Counted from the stretch's first letter, positions 51,576-60,355 are shown. The stretch is 64,000 bases of DNA from Galactobacter caseinivorans (GCF_003640665.1 NZ_QQXL01000007.1:1-64000), one strand, 5' to 3'. The notes: a model not told the origin generated them from the sequence alone. A program made the numbers and translations.

Positions 51576-53117
51576 ATGGACCTGAGCTCCCTGTCCCGCA
51601 CCGATGCCACCCCGGATGAGCTGCGCGAGCAGCTGGAGCCGGTGGTGTTTGAGCTGCTGTGGACCGCCAAGGACCGGCTCTCGCGGCTCAGCGCCGTGGA
51701 GCAGACGGCGGCCTACCTGCGTGAGCAGGGCGTGGTGGGTGCGCTGCACACCGCAACTCCCGTGCGCATGGGCCTGAAGGCCACCCTGGTGCTTGCCACC
51801 GTGGAGGGTGACATGCTGCGCGCGGCTGAGGGCCAGGCGCTGACGGCCCGCGGGGATCACGAGGAGTGGGCGGAGCAGCTGGCGCAGCACGCCGGTGCGC
51901 TGGTGCTCATGAATGATCACGGCGGTCCGCGCATGGTGGGCGGCGACGAGGAGGCCCTGGCGCGTGCGCTGGAGGAGTTCCCGGAGGGGGACGGCCTGAA
52001 CGCGGCGGTCACCGGCGCCGCCTATTGGGGTCAGCTTGACCCGCAGGCGTGGGCGCGGGCTGTGGGTCAGGCGGAGAGCCAGGAACCCGGTTCCGGATCC
52101 GGCTACACCCTGCACCGCGAGGCCGTGCTGTACAGCGGCACGCGCCCCCTTGACGCGGTCCCCGGCAGCACGGTGTTAGAGGACATCGAGCCGGTCGACG
52201 ACCCGGCTCTGGCTGACGAGCTGCGCGTGGACGCGTCGCTGGCCGAGGGGCAGGCCCTCTGGTCGACGCCGCCGCGACCGGCCACCTTGATGGTCCAGGA
52301 CCGCGGCGGTTGGGTTGCGCTCAGCTTCACCCCGCGGCTGGCCGCCAACTCTGCGCCGGGTGAGCGCGGCTCGGGTACCGGCGCGCAGGGCGGCGACGGT
52401 GAGGAGGCCCAGCACCTGGTGGACTCCCGGCACCTCATCGAGGAGGGCGCGGTCCTGACCGCGTCTGCCGGTCTTGGCCACAGCCTGTTCCCGGAGACCG
52501 GCCCGGCCGGCCGCCTGGCGGAGCTCCTGGCCTCAGACTTTTTGGGCTTCAACGAGGACGACGAGGCGGAACTGGTCCACGCGATTGGCCCCGTCCGCGC
52601 CGCAGAGGTGATCCGTGGGCTGCGAGGCATGGCTCAGGGGCGCCGGGTGGCGGAGGGGCGCCTGGCCGGCCAGGAATGGCTCGGCGAGTTGCGCGACACG
52701 GTGGAGATGCTGGACTTTGACCCGGCCTGGGTGGGCGTCTTGGCTGGCGTGAGCAAGGCCCCGGAGCCTGGGGAGCCGCTGACACCGCGCGTCGCCGACG
52801 GTGCGATGCCTACGGGAGCCGACGCCGCGGCGTCGGGCGCTGCACCGGGGGAGAGTTCCGGGGACGTCCCCGGAACGGCCCCGGAGCCCGTGACCTCCGA
52901 AGAGGCCCCCGCAGTAACGAACAAGCAGAGCCAGGCCGCCTACGCGGTGGTGGTCGTGGCGATGATCATGGGCGCCGCGTTCCTCTTCCTGAAGCCGCTT
53001 CCTTGGGAGGCCGCAAACCTTGGCGTGGCCGCGGTGGCCATCGCGGCCGGCGTGGCGCAGCTGTGGCTCACCGAAAAGCGTCACCGCCGTGAACAGGCCA
53101 ACAAGGGCAACGAGTGA
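51576..53117 (+). CDS. Unknown protein with two C-terminal membrane helices
   Basis: The 513-residue product is not recognised. The N-terminal 140 residues form a mixed alpha/beta region (TLVLATVEGDMLRAAEGQAL ... AQHAGALVLMNDHGG). A middle region has GLGHSLFPETGPAGRLAELL and ASDFLGFNEDDEAELVHAIG. A Pro/Ala/Thr-rich linker (about 400-450) leads to two hydrophobic helices (about 458-476 and 480-500) and a basic tail (EKRHRREQ). It has no signal peptide, so the bulk should be cytoplasmic and tail-anchored. GAAAGGAC precedes the ATG. The gene at 53304 has the same plan and is a distant paralogue. Position after ffh suggests possible co-transcription but gives no function. Confidence 0.78.
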   Translation: MDLSSLSRTDATPDELREQLEPVVFELLWTAKDRLSRLSAVEQTAAYLREQGVVGALHTATPVRMGLKATLVLATVEGDMLRAAEGQALTARGDHEEWAEQLAQHAGALVLMNDHGGPRMVGGDEEALARALEEFPEGDGLNAAVTGAAYWGQLDPQAWARAVGQAESQEPGSGSGYTLHREAVLYSGTRPLDAVPGSTVLEDIEPVDDPALADELRVDASLAEGQALWSTPPRPATLMVQDRGGWVALSFTPRLAANSAPGERGSGTGAQGGDGEEAQHLVDSRHLIEEGAVLTASAGLGHSLFPETGPAGRLAELLASDFLGFNEDDEAELVHAIGPVRAAEVIRGLRGMAQGRRVAEGRLAGQEWLGELRDTVEMLDFDPAWVGVLAGVSKAPEPGEPLTPRVADGAMPTGADAAASGAAPGESSGDVPGTAPEPVTSEEAPAVTNKQSQAAYAVVVVAMIMGAAFLFLKPLPWEAANLGVAAVAIAAGVAQLWLTEKRHRREQANKGNE

Positions 53118-53206
53118 GCCTTGACCCGCAGGATTGGGGGCCGCCTCAGGACTGGGACGAAAGCCGCGCCTGGCTGCCTCAGCTGGAGGCGGGTCTTTGG
53201 GCCTGA
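53114..53206 (+). CDS. Possible coupled small ORF (30 aa, Trp-rich)
   Basis: GTG 53114 overlaps the stop of the preceding gene (GTGA) and opens a 30-residue frame to TGA 53206. The peptide is acidic with four tryptophans and a repeated QDW (SLDPQDWGPPQDWDESRAW, then LPQLEAGLWA). The stop/start overlap is the arrangement used between real genes here. Length is too short to prove coding. Confidence 0.35.
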   Translation: MSLDPQDWGPPQDWDESRAWLPQLEAGLWA

Positions 53207-53303
53207 CACCGTGATCCCGGCCCGCCGCAAACGTGCACCGGGGCCGCGCAAATGGGCGTTTGGTGGGCCGATCGTGGCATGATCGGGTCAGTCCCCGGCA
53301 GTT

Positions 53304-55157
53304 GTGGCGTCCGTCCGGGGCCTCCAGATCCAGGGGCGCCGAGGCAGGGGTACATCGGTGAGGCAACAGGGCGAGGGCACAGCGGCGGCGCCAGAGGTGG
53401 CTGCCAGCATTGAGCCCAGTGCGGTCTGGCGCGTCACGTTGGCCTGGTCCGTCACCTCAGAGAGCGGCCGTCAGGATCGAGTTGATGGGCTGCAACAGCT
53501 GCTTTCGGCGCGCGCCGTGGTGGGGCTCATGGGTCCCGGCCGGCCCACCCGCGAGGGCATGGTGGTTGACCTGGTGCTCCCGGTCTCTGACGCAAGCATT
53601 TTGATCGCCGCCAGGGATGGCGCGCTGCAAACCGGTCCCGTGGGGGACGACTTCGCTTGGGAGCTTCACCGCTACACGGGCGCCGTGGTAGTCAACGGTG
53701 ACCTGGCCACCGGCGACTTTGCCGTGCTGGCCTCAGACGACTCTCTGAGCGACAACGAACTGGCGCGGCTCCTGGATGAGCCGCTACAGGCGGCGCTTTT
53801 GGTGGGCACCGTGGGTACGGGAGTGGTAGAGGAGGTGGCCGATCGCCTGGAGGTGAGCGGCTGGATCTCCGATGGGAAGAGCCCGGTCGTGGCCGCCCGC
53901 CACCTGCCTGCGGACCCCACCTCACTGATTCTTCCGGGAAACGAGGGCCTGTCCATCGCCCTGCGCGAGCGTCCCGGCCGCGTGGATGTCCTGATCTGGG
54001 GGAACCAAGCAGAGGGTGAGGCGGCCCCGCCCACGAGGCGGCGCAGGGCAGCCCACCGCGCGCCCATCGTCTCCACCCATCTTGGCGCGCGCTGCCGCCC
54101 CGTCGTCCTTCCCGAGTTCATGCGCCCAGAGGGCTCCGCCGCTGACCGCCTGCTGCAACGCTTGAGCGAGGACTTTGCGCCGCTCTCCGGCGACGCAGTG
54201 TTGGCGCTTGGCCGCGTGCTGCCCGCGGCGCGCGTGGATGCGTTGGTGCATGCCGTCAACGACGCACCGACCCGCGGCATGGACCCGGAAGCCGGCGTGC
54301 TGGCCCCCATGGAAGAGGGGCTCATGCCGGGCGAGGAAGTGGCCTCTGAGCCAGAGCGTGCAGCGCATGCGGATGCCCGCGCCGTGCTTGCCGCGCTGGG
54401 TGAGGATCCGGGGTGGGCCCGGTTGTACGACGGCGTGGCTCCCGTGGGCCGCGGCGCCCGCCCGCTGGGCAAGCGCGTGGCTGAGGCTGAGACGGCAAGC
54501 ATGCCGCCGGTCGAGGGCCGGGTCCCGGACGCCCCGAAGCCGCCGGAGAGAAAAACAGCCAACGCCCAGTCCGCAGGAAGGGTGCCGGTGGCACCCCCGG
54601 TGGAGGGCGATCTCCCCACCTTGGCGCAGGCTGGCGACCGCTCCGCCGCCGCACGGCTGCAGCGCGGCACCGCGCCGGAGGGTGGGCGCCACGGCGGGTT
54701 TTCCTCCCTGGTGCAGCGCCACACCGCGCCGGTGCCGGTCATGGACTTCGACGCCGTGGTGCGCCCTCACGGGGCGAGCGGCGCCAGCGATGCCGGCGCG
54801 ACGGCGAGCCCGCGCGCCGTGGAGGCCGAGGCCGCCCACAACCAGGCCGCACTCACTCAGTCCGCGCACACCCAGTCCGCGCCGGAGAGCGCCGGCATGG
54901 GAACGGTCCCGCGGCCCACGCCGGCGGCGGGCACACCCGCCTCCTCCGCCGGGGACGATTCCGCGTTGGCCCCTCGGCGCAGCTGGCCCGTCGTGCTGCT
55001 CATCGTTGGGCTCGCGGCCGTGGTGAGCGCCGGCATCTTGGCCTGGGTGGCCCCCAATCTTGGCGCGGCAACCGGGACCGGGTACATCGTGGCTATTGCC
55101 CTCGGCATCGCGGGCTTGGGCGCCGCCATTGTGGGCGGGACCTCACTGCGCCGCTAG
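53304..55157 (+). CDS. Unknown protein with two C-terminal membrane helices (paralogue)
   Basis: The 617-residue product shares the plan of the preceding unknown gene: an N-terminal domain (MVVDLVLPVSDASILIAARD ... YTGAVVVNGDLATGDF), a middle with PVVLPEFMRPEGSAADRLLQ and LSEDFAPLSGDAVLALGRVL, a long low-complexity Ala/Pro/Ser-rich linker (about 390-555) and two helices at the end (about 558-578 and 586-610). Several blocks align between the pair, such as LPE-x-G-x-A-x-RL followed by DF. No enzyme motif is seen. GTG 53358 with AGGGG upstream is an alternative start and may be the true one. Confidence 0.75.
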   Translation: MASVRGLQIQGRRGRGTSVRQQGEGTAAAPEVAASIEPSAVWRVTLAWSVTSESGRQDRVDGLQQLLSARAVVGLMGPGRPTREGMVVDLVLPVSDASILIAARDGALQTGPVGDDFAWELHRYTGAVVVNGDLATGDFAVLASDDSLSDNELARLLDEPLQAALLVGTVGTGVVEEVADRLEVSGWISDGKSPVVAARHLPADPTSLILPGNEGLSIALRERPGRVDVLIWGNQAEGEAAPPTRRRRAAHRAPIVSTHLGARCRPVVLPEFMRPEGSAADRLLQRLSEDFAPLSGDAVLALGRVLPAARVDALVHAVNDAPTRGMDPEAGVLAPMEEGLMPGEEVASEPERAAHADARAVLAALGEDPGWARLYDGVAPVGRGARPLGKRVAEAETASMPPVEGRVPDAPKPPERKTANAQSAGRVPVAPPVEGDLPTLAQAGDRSAAARLQRGTAPEGGRHGGFSSLVQRHTAPVPVMDFDAVVRPHGASGASDAGATASPRAVEAEAAHNQAALTQSAHTQSAPESAGMGTVPRPTPAAGTPASSAGDDSALAPRRSWPVVLLIVGLAAVVSAGILAWVAPNLGAATGTGYIVAIALGIAGLGAAIVGGTSLRR

Positions 55158-55215
55158 CGCGCACGTGATTCCTGCGACCTTGGCCGGTTGGATGTCACAT
55201 CCTGGCCCGCGCTCT

Positions 55216-55224
55216 GGCACAATA
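55216..55224 (+). promoter_or_regulatory. Putative extended -10 (TGGCACAAT) of the rpsP operon
   Basis: TGG-CACAAT-AGG lies 125 bases ahead of rpsP. Nearly the same string, TGG-CAGAAT-AG, precedes rplS, which supports a shared promoter type for these ribosomal genes. Confidence 0.5.
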
Positions 55225-55349
55225 GGACGGTACTCGGTTCGCTGACCTTCGGGTTGGCGTGTGCCGGACAGTAGGAAGTGGCCCCCTATCCCGCCTCGGC
55301 GGAGCATTCGGGGCAGCCTCCGCCCATACATATAGGAGTGACCACACAA

Positions 55350-55769
55350 GTGGCCGTTAAGATTCGCCTGAAGCGCTTCGGCAAGATGCGCGCCCCCCAC
55401 TACCGCATCGTTGTCATGGACTCGCGCACCAAGCGCGATGGCCGTGCCATCGAGGAGATCGGTCTCTACAACCCGATGGAAGAGCCTTCTTTCATCAAGG
55501 TTGAGTCTGACCGCGCTCAGTACTGGCTCAGCGTCGGCGCCCAGCCGACCGAGCAGGTTGCCGCGATCCTGAAGATCACCGGTGACTGGCAGAAGTTCAA
55601 GGGCATCGATGGCCAGGAGGGCACCCTCAAGGTCAAGCAGCCCAAGGAGGCCTTCGTGGCCCCCACCAAGGGCTCGGTCATCCTGCCCGAGGCAGTGACC
55701 CCGAAGAAGGCCGCCGCCGATGAGGCGCCCGCTTCCGAGGAGTCCACCGAGGCCACCGAGGCCGAGTAA
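55350..55769 (+). CDS. rpsP: 30S ribosomal protein bS16
   Basis: bS16 is needed for 30S assembly. The 139-residue product starts [22 protein letters not shown] and continues [20 protein letters not shown], the family core of about 85 residues. The C-terminal 50 residues are an Ala/Glu/Lys-rich extension typical of actinobacterial bS16. GTG 55350 follows AGGAG (55334-55338). The KH-domain gene begins one base after the TAA. Confidence 0.97.
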   Translation: MAVKIRLKRFGKMRAPHYRIVVMDSRTKRDGRAIEEIGLYNPMEEPSFIKVESDRAQYWLSVGAQPTEQVAAILKITGDWQKFKGIDGQEGTLKVKQPKEAFVAPTKGSVILPEAVTPKKAAADEAPASEESTEATEAE

Positions 55770-55770
55770 G

Positions 55771-56013
55771 GTGCTGGACGACGCGCTGGACCACCTCGTC
55801 CGGGGGATCGTTGATCACCCCGATGACGTCGACGTGAGCCGTAAGGCTGGGCGTCGTGGCGATGTCCTTGAGGTGCGAGTGCACCCCGAGGACCTCGGCC
55901 GGGTGATTGGCCGTCAGGGACGCACGGCGAAGGCCCTGCGGACCGTCGTGGATTCCCTTCCGGGTGGTCACGACATTCGAGTCGACGTTGTCGACACGGA
56001 TCGACGCCGCTAG
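55771..56013 (+). CDS. KH-domain RNA-binding protein (KhpA-like)
   Basis: This 80-residue protein is a single KH domain: LDDALDHLVRGIVDHPDDVD followed by LEVRVHPEDLGRVIGRQGRT, containing the GxxG RNA-binding loop (GRQG), and ALRTVVDSLPG. It matches KhpA (YlqC), a small RNA-binding protein always found between rpsP and rimM. GTG 55771 lies one base after the rpsP stop. Confidence 0.93.
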   Translation: MLDDALDHLVRGIVDHPDDVDVSRKAGRRGDVLEVRVHPEDLGRVIGRQGRTAKALRTVVDSLPGGHDIRVDVVDTDRRR

Positions 56014-56026
56014 ACGGCGCGAACAT

Positions 56027-56070
56027 GAGATCGGCCCCGGGCCCGCAGCTGCGGGACCGGGGCCGATCTC
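56027..56070 (+). terminator. Long perfect hairpin between the KH gene and rimM
   Basis: GAGATCGGCCCCGG (56027-56040) pairs perfectly with CCGGGGCCGATCTC (56057-56070). Inside it, CCCGCAGCTGCGGG is itself self-complementary, so the stem reaches about 19 pairs with a single G-A mismatch. No T-tract follows. It may act as an attenuator, RNA-processing or stability element splitting rpsP-KH from rimM-trmD. Confidence 0.7.
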
Positions 56071-56147
56071 GTCTGCTGGGGGCGCACGCCCGGTGGACAC
56101 GGCAAGACACGTTGCACCCCTTGATCTGTTCCCTGAGGAGAATCCCT

Positions 56148-56699
56148 ATGAAGTTGCAGGTGGCCCGCGTTGGCAAACCCCACGGCATCCGCGGCGAGTT
56201 GACGGTGCAGCTCTTCACCGATGATCCCGAGGCGCGCTTTGCCCCGGGCGCGGTGCTGGAGACGGAGCCCGCCACGGCCGGGCCGCTCACCGTGACCTCC
56301 GCACGCTGGAACAAGCAGATCCTGGTCGTGGGCTTTAGCGAGGTCAGGGACCGCAACCGCGCGGAGGAACTGCGCGGAACCACGCTCTTTGTCGAGACCT
56401 CTGAGGAAGAGGTGGAGGACGACAGCGAGGGATGGTACGAGCATGACCTGCAGGCGCTGAAGGCCAAGGTGGATGGCGAGACGATCGGCGAGGTCACAGC
56501 GTTGATCACCGGCACGGCCCAGGACCTTTTGGTGATCACGCGCACGGACGGCGCGGAGGTGCTGGTGCCTTTCGTTGAGGAGATTGTGCCGGAGGTGGAC
56601 GTGGAGGCCGGGCACATCATCCTGACGCCACCGCCCGGCCTGCTTGACCTCTCAGACGCTGCGACGGAAACGGGCACCGACTCGGAAACGCAGGCCTGA
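56148..56699 (+). CDS. rimM: Ribosome maturation factor RimM
   Basis: RimM helps mature the 3' head domain of the 30S subunit and binds uS19. The 183-residue product has the N-terminal barrel start [38 protein letters not shown], a linker [20 protein letters not shown] and the PRC-barrel domain [17 protein letters not shown] ... [26 protein letters not shown] lies seven bases before ATG 56148. trmD starts two bases after the stop. Confidence 0.95.
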   Translation: MKLQVARVGKPHGIRGELTVQLFTDDPEARFAPGAVLETEPATAGPLTVTSARWNKQILVVGFSEVRDRNRAEELRGTTLFVETSEEEVEDDSEGWYEHDLQALKAKVDGETIGEVTALITGTAQDLLVITRTDGAEVLVPFVEEIVPEVDVEAGHIILTPPPGLLDLSDAATETGTDSETQA

Positions 56700-56701
56700 G
56701 C

Positions 56702-57499
56702 ATGCGCATCGACGTCTTCACGATCTTCCCGGAGTACTTCTCCGTCCTGGACATCTCACTGGTGGGCAAGGCGCGGGAGAAGGGGCTCATCGACGTCCAC
56801 ACTCACGATCTGCGCGACTTTGCCCACGACCGCCACCGCACGGTGGATGACACGCCCTACGGCGGCGGCGCGGGCATGGTGATGAAGGCCCAGCCGTGGG
56901 CTGAGGCGCTGTCTAGCGTGCTACCAGAAGGCGCGGATGAGATGCCGCACGCCAAGCGCCCGCTGCTGCTGGTTCCCTCACCGGCCGGGCAGGTGTTCAA
57001 GCAGGCCACGGCCCAGGAATGGAGCTCGCGTCAGCACCTGATCTTTGCCTGCGGCCGTTACGAGGGAATCGACGAGCGGGTGCTGGAGTGGGCCGCGGAG
57101 CGCGCCGATGTGGTCCCGTTCTCCCTGGGGGACTACGTCCTCAACGGCGGCGAGGTGGCGTCTCTTGCCATCATCGAGGCCGTGGGTCGCCTGATTCCGG
57201 GCATGGTGGGCAACCCCGCCTCGCTCGTGGAGGAGTCACACTCCGACGGCCTCCTGGAGTACCCGGTCTACACCAAGCCCTCCACCTGGGAGGGCCTCGA
57301 GGTCCCAGCGGTGCTGCTCTCCGGGGATCACGGCAAGGTGGATCGCCAGCGGCGCGACTGGCAGCTGGAGCGCACCTCTCAGCGCCGTCCCGACCTCATC
57401 GAGGCGCTAGAGGTCTCCGGGCTGGACAAGAAGGACAAGGCCACCCTGACTGGGCTGGGCTGGGCGTTGAACGCGGCGCAGCCGCGTCGTTCTCACTGA
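56702..57499 (+). CDS. trmD: tRNA (guanine37-N1)-methyltransferase
   Basis: TrmD methylates G37 next to the anticodon and prevents frameshifting. The 265-residue SPOUT enzyme shows [77 protein letters not shown] (trefoil-knot SAM site) and a C-terminal helical domain with [11 protein letters not shown]. Length is normal. It follows rimM within two bases. Confidence 0.96.
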   Translation: MRIDVFTIFPEYFSVLDISLVGKAREKGLIDVHTHDLRDFAHDRHRTVDDTPYGGGAGMVMKAQPWAEALSSVLPEGADEMPHAKRPLLLVPSPAGQVFKQATAQEWSSRQHLIFACGRYEGIDERVLEWAAERADVVPFSLGDYVLNGGEVASLAIIEAVGRLIPGMVGNPASLVEESHSDGLLEYPVYTKPSTWEGLEVPAVLLSGDHGKVDRQRRDWQLERTSQRRPDLIEALEVSGLDKKDKATLTGLGWALNAAQPRRSH

Positions 57500-57592
57500 G
57501 TCCGCGCCGCCCGTCCCGCGCCCGCGCGCGGTGCCAAGCAGGCGGCGTCGGGCACATCTCTTGGCAGCCTGAGCCACGGCACGTGGGGACTG

Positions 57593-57601
57593 TGGCAGAA
57601 T
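57593..57601 (+). promoter_or_regulatory. Putative extended -10 (TGGCAGAAT) of rplS
   Basis: TGG-CAGAAT-AG lies about 160 bases ahead of rplS and nearly repeats the rpsP promoter string TGG-CACAAT-AG. It implies a long rplS leader. Confidence 0.5.
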
Positions 57602-57622
57602 AGTTCTTTGTGCCCACCGGGC

Positions 57623-57708
57623 GCGTGACTGCCGCAGGGGTCACGCACCATCACGGTAGGGTCCGGAGCCGCGACCGTGGCTCCGGGAAGAGTGAGGGGC
57701 TTGGCCCC
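57623..57708 (+). promoter_or_regulatory. Structured rplS leader with three hairpins
   Basis: Three inverted repeats follow each other: GCGTGAC (57623-57629) / GTCACGC (57640-57646), CCGGAGCC (57663-57670) / GGCTCCGG (57679-57686) and GGGGC-TTG-GCCCC (57696-57708). They fill the leader between the putative promoter and rplS. bL19 leaders are known regulatory RNAs in other phyla; homology to those is not claimed. Confidence 0.45.
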
Positions 57709-57761
57709 GAGCAAGAAATTGATCTGTTGGACTTGCGGCCCGGATCATGTTGGAGAGCAAG

Positions 57762-58136
57762 ATGCATATTCTCGACTCCGTCGACGCAGCCAGCCTGCGT
57801 AACGACATCCCCGACTTCCGCGCGGGCGACTCCGTCAAGGTTCACGTCAACATCATCGAAGGCAAGAACTCCCGTGTTCAGGTCTTCCAGGGCTTCGTTG
57901 TGCGTCGCCAGGGTGGCGGCGTGCGCGAGACCTTCACCGTTCGCAAGGTCTCCTTCGGCGTCGGCGTGGAGCGTACCTTCCCGGTGCACTCCCCGGTGCT
58001 GGACAAGATCGAGCTGGTTTCCCGCGGTGCAGTCCGTCGCGCCAAGCTCTACTACATGCGTGATCGCCACGGCAAGGCCGCCAAGATCCGCGAGAAGCGC
58101 GACTTCGCGGCGACCGCCAAGAAGAAGAAGGCCTGA
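57762..58136 (+). CDS. rplS: 50S ribosomal protein bL19
   Basis: bL19 sits at the 30S-50S interface. The 124-residue product has [72 protein letters not shown] and [20 protein letters not shown] with a Lys-rich tail. ATG 57762 follows GGAGAG (57752-57757); the in-frame ATG five codons upstream lies ahead of that site. The lepB pair begins eight bases after the stop. Confidence 0.96.
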   Translation: MHILDSVDAASLRNDIPDFRAGDSVKVHVNIIEGKNSRVQVFQGFVVRRQGGGVRETFTVRKVSFGVGVERTFPVHSPVLDKIELVSRGAVRRAKLYYMRDRHGKAAKIREKRDFAATAKKKKA

Positions 58137-58144
58137 CCCACAAC

Positions 58145-58834
58145 GTGACGGACCTCTTGGGCCGCTCTGCGGCCGGGGAGGTCGTCCCGGAAGGTGACAA
58201 GCCTTCGAGGCGCCGGTTCCGCATGACGCGGGGCCGGCGCCTCGTTCTTCTTCTCCTCGCGGTGCTTCTGCTCGCGACCGTCTTGATCCGCGCCTGCTGG
58301 CTGGATCTCTTTTACATCTCCTCCGGTTCCATGGAGCCCACCGTTGTTCCAGGCGAACGGATCCTGGTTGACCGCACCGTGAGCCCGGCGCAGCTTCAGC
58401 GAGGAGACGTGATCGTCTTTGACGGGCGCGGATCCTTTGCGCCGTATGAGCCGGCCTCGGTGCTGGATGACGTACTGCGGACCTTGCATGTGCGCGGCGG
58501 CGAGAGCACCTACGTGAAGCGCGTCCTGGCGCTACCGGGGGAGACGATCGCCTGCTGTTCGCCGGCGGGGAAGGTCACCGTCAACGACCAGGAAGTGTCA
58601 GAGCCGTATCTCTTCCCCGGAGACGTCCCCAGTCTGACGCGCTTTGAGGCCACCGTCCCCCGGGGCAAGCTGTGGCTCATGGGCGATCACCGATCGGCGT
58701 CCTCAGATTCGCGATCCCTGATCGGTGCCCCCGGCGGGGGTATGGTGTCAGAGGATCGAGTTCTAGGACGAGTCAACGCCGTGGTGTGGCCGCTTGGTTC
58801 CATCCGCTCCATCCCATCGACAGGAGAGCAGTGA
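58145..58834 (+). CDS. lepB: Signal peptidase I (first copy)
   Basis: Signal peptidase I releases exported proteins by a Ser/Lys dyad at the outer membrane face. The 229-residue product has a basic N terminus, one membrane helix (about 32-50), the catalytic SSGSMEPTVVPG (Ser62) and STYVKRVLALPGE (Lys125), then VPRGKLWLMGDHRSASSDSR. A CCSPAGK loop replaces the usual residues after the Lys block. The GTG start is eight bases after rplS. It overlaps the second lepB by four bases (GTGA), forming a tandem pair. Confidence 0.92.
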   Translation: MTDLLGRSAAGEVVPEGDKPSRRRFRMTRGRRLVLLLLAVLLLATVLIRACWLDLFYISSGSMEPTVVPGERILVDRTVSPAQLQRGDVIVFDGRGSFAPYEPASVLDDVLRTLHVRGGESTYVKRVLALPGETIACCSPAGKVTVNDQEVSEPYLFPGDVPSLTRFEATVPRGKLWLMGDHRSASSDSRSLIGAPGGGMVSEDRVLGRVNAVVWPLGSIRSIPSTGEQ

Positions 58835-59601
58835 GCTTTAACGCCGCCCCACCCCCCGAGTTCGCCGCCGAGCAAAGCCGGCCGCGCCGCCGAGGGGGCC
58901 TGCTCAAGGAGCTGGTGATTGTCGCGATCGCGGCACTCGTGCTCTCCGTGGTGGTGAAGACCTTCTTCTTCAAGGCCTTTGTCATCCCTTCTCCCTCCAT
59001 GGAAAACACCCTTCAGATCAGGGACCGCGTCTTTGTGAACCTGCTGGTTCCTGGCCCGTTCGCTCTGGATCGCGGCGACGTGGTGGTCTTCCAGGACGAG
59101 CAGTCCTGGCTGCAGGACGCGCCGGCCAGCGCCCCGCCAGGCCCCGTCGCTGACGCCCTCACCTTCCTGGGCCTGCGCCCGGATGACTCCACGCAGCACC
59201 TGGTGAAGCGCATCATCGGCATGCCCGGCGACACGGTGGAATGCGACGGCAACGGCGCCAAGATCAAGGTCAACGGCGTGGAAATCACGGAGACCTACCT
59301 GTACCCGAACAACGAGCCAAGCGTGGATGCGTTTAAGGCCGTGGTGCCCGAGGGCAAGATTTGGGTGATGGGTGATCACCGCGCTGCCAGCGCCGATTCC
59401 CGTGCGCATTTTGAGAAGCAGGGCGGCTTTGTGGACCTGGACGCCGTGGAGGGCCGCGCTGACGTGATCGCGTGGCCGCTCAACCGCATCGGTGGGGTAG
59501 AGACGCCGGAGGGCGCCTTTGACTCCGTGCCGGACCGGCCGGCAGCGCCGTATGACCCCCTGGAGCAGGAGCCTGCCGACCCCGGAGCCGTCGCGGAATG
59601 A
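58831..59601 (+). CDS. lepB: Signal peptidase I (second copy)
   Basis: The 256-residue product has one N-terminal membrane helix (about 26-44), the catalytic IPSPSMENTLQIRDRV (Ser56), LVKRIIGMPGDTVEC (Lys126) and EGKIWVMGDHRAASADSR. It is longer than the first copy, with an insert between the catalytic boxes and a Pro-rich acidic tail. GTG 58831 has AGGAGA upstream and lies inside the stop of the first copy. rnhB overlaps its stop (ATGA). The two copies may divide substrates. Confidence 0.93.
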   Translation: MSFNAAPPPEFAAEQSRPRRRGGLLKELVIVAIAALVLSVVVKTFFFKAFVIPSPSMENTLQIRDRVFVNLLVPGPFALDRGDVVVFQDEQSWLQDAPASAPPGPVADALTFLGLRPDDSTQHLVKRIIGMPGDTVECDGNGAKIKVNGVEITETYLYPNNEPSVDAFKAVVPEGKIWVMGDHRAASADSRAHFEKQGGFVDLDAVEGRADVIAWPLNRIGGVETPEGAFDSVPDRPAAPYDPLEQEPADPGAVAE

Positions 59602-60290
59602 CGTTGGCCACCCCCACGCTTGACCTTGAACGCTCCCTGGTGATGCCGGGCGAGCTCCTCATGTGCGTGGACGAGGTGGGCAGGGGCGCGCTGGCCGGGC
59701 CGGTCAGCGTGGGCATGGTCGCCGTTGATCCGTTTGCCGAAGGTGTGCCAGAGGGCATTCACGACTCAAAGGATCTGAGCCCCGCGGCCCGCGAACGGTT
59801 GGATCCGCAGGTCCGCGCCTGGGTGGCCGCTGGTGCGGTGGGCCATGCCAGCCCCGCAGAGATTGACGCCTTCGGCATCGTTGCGGCCCTGCGCCTGGCC
59901 GGGCGGCGCGCCTGGACCAGTTGCGTCAAGGAACTCAATGCTTCCTCGCGGACGGTGCCGCTCACGGTGCTGCTGGACGGAAACCTGGACTGGCTCTCCC
60001 CGGTGGAACCGGACCTCTTTGCCGGGCCACAACCGGGCGACGACGAGGGGCTGGCTCAGATGGTCGCGCGCGTGCGGACGCAGGTCAAGGGAGACCGCGA
60101 CTGCATCGGTGTGGGCGCGGCCTCCATCCTGGCTAAGGTGGAGCGCGACCGGATCATGCTGGTCCTGGCACAAGACTTTCCCCACTTTGGGTGGGATCGC
60201 AATAAGGGTTATGGGTCCGCGGGCCACCGCGCGGCCATCGTTGAGCACGGGCCAGGTGACCACCACCGGCGCTCGTGGAAGTTGCTGTGA
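59598..60290 (+). CDS. rnhB: Ribonuclease HII
   Basis: RNase HII excises single ribonucleotides and RNA from RNA-DNA hybrids. The 230-residue product has the metal-binding signature MCVDEVGRGALAGPVSVG, GIHDSKDLSPAARERL, TVLLDGNLDWL, GDRDCIGVGAASILAKVERD and FGWDRNKGYGSAGHRAAI, all in family order. It is coupled to the second lepB by a four-base overlap. Confidence 0.95.
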   Translation: MTLATPTLDLERSLVMPGELLMCVDEVGRGALAGPVSVGMVAVDPFAEGVPEGIHDSKDLSPAARERLDPQVRAWVAAGAVGHASPAEIDAFGIVAALRLAGRRAWTSCVKELNASSRTVPLTVLLDGNLDWLSPVEPDLFAGPQPGDDEGLAQMVARVRTQVKGDRDCIGVGAASILAKVERDRIMLVLAQDFPHFGWDRNKGYGSAGHRAAIVEHGPGDHHRRSWKLL

Positions 60291-60342
60291 TGAGCGTTGC
60301 TTGCGCGGCAGGGCGGACGGCGCAGCCTGCGTCGATTCGACG

Positions 60343-60348
60343 TAGGGT
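60343..60348 (+). promoter_or_regulatory. Putative -10 box (TAGGGT) ahead of DUF2469
   Basis: TAGGGT followed by exactly seven bases and then ATG 60356, the same TAGGGT-N7-ATG layout as coaD. It would drive the DUF2469 gene through a leaderless start. Confidence 0.5.
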
Positions 60349-60355
60349 GAAGGAC

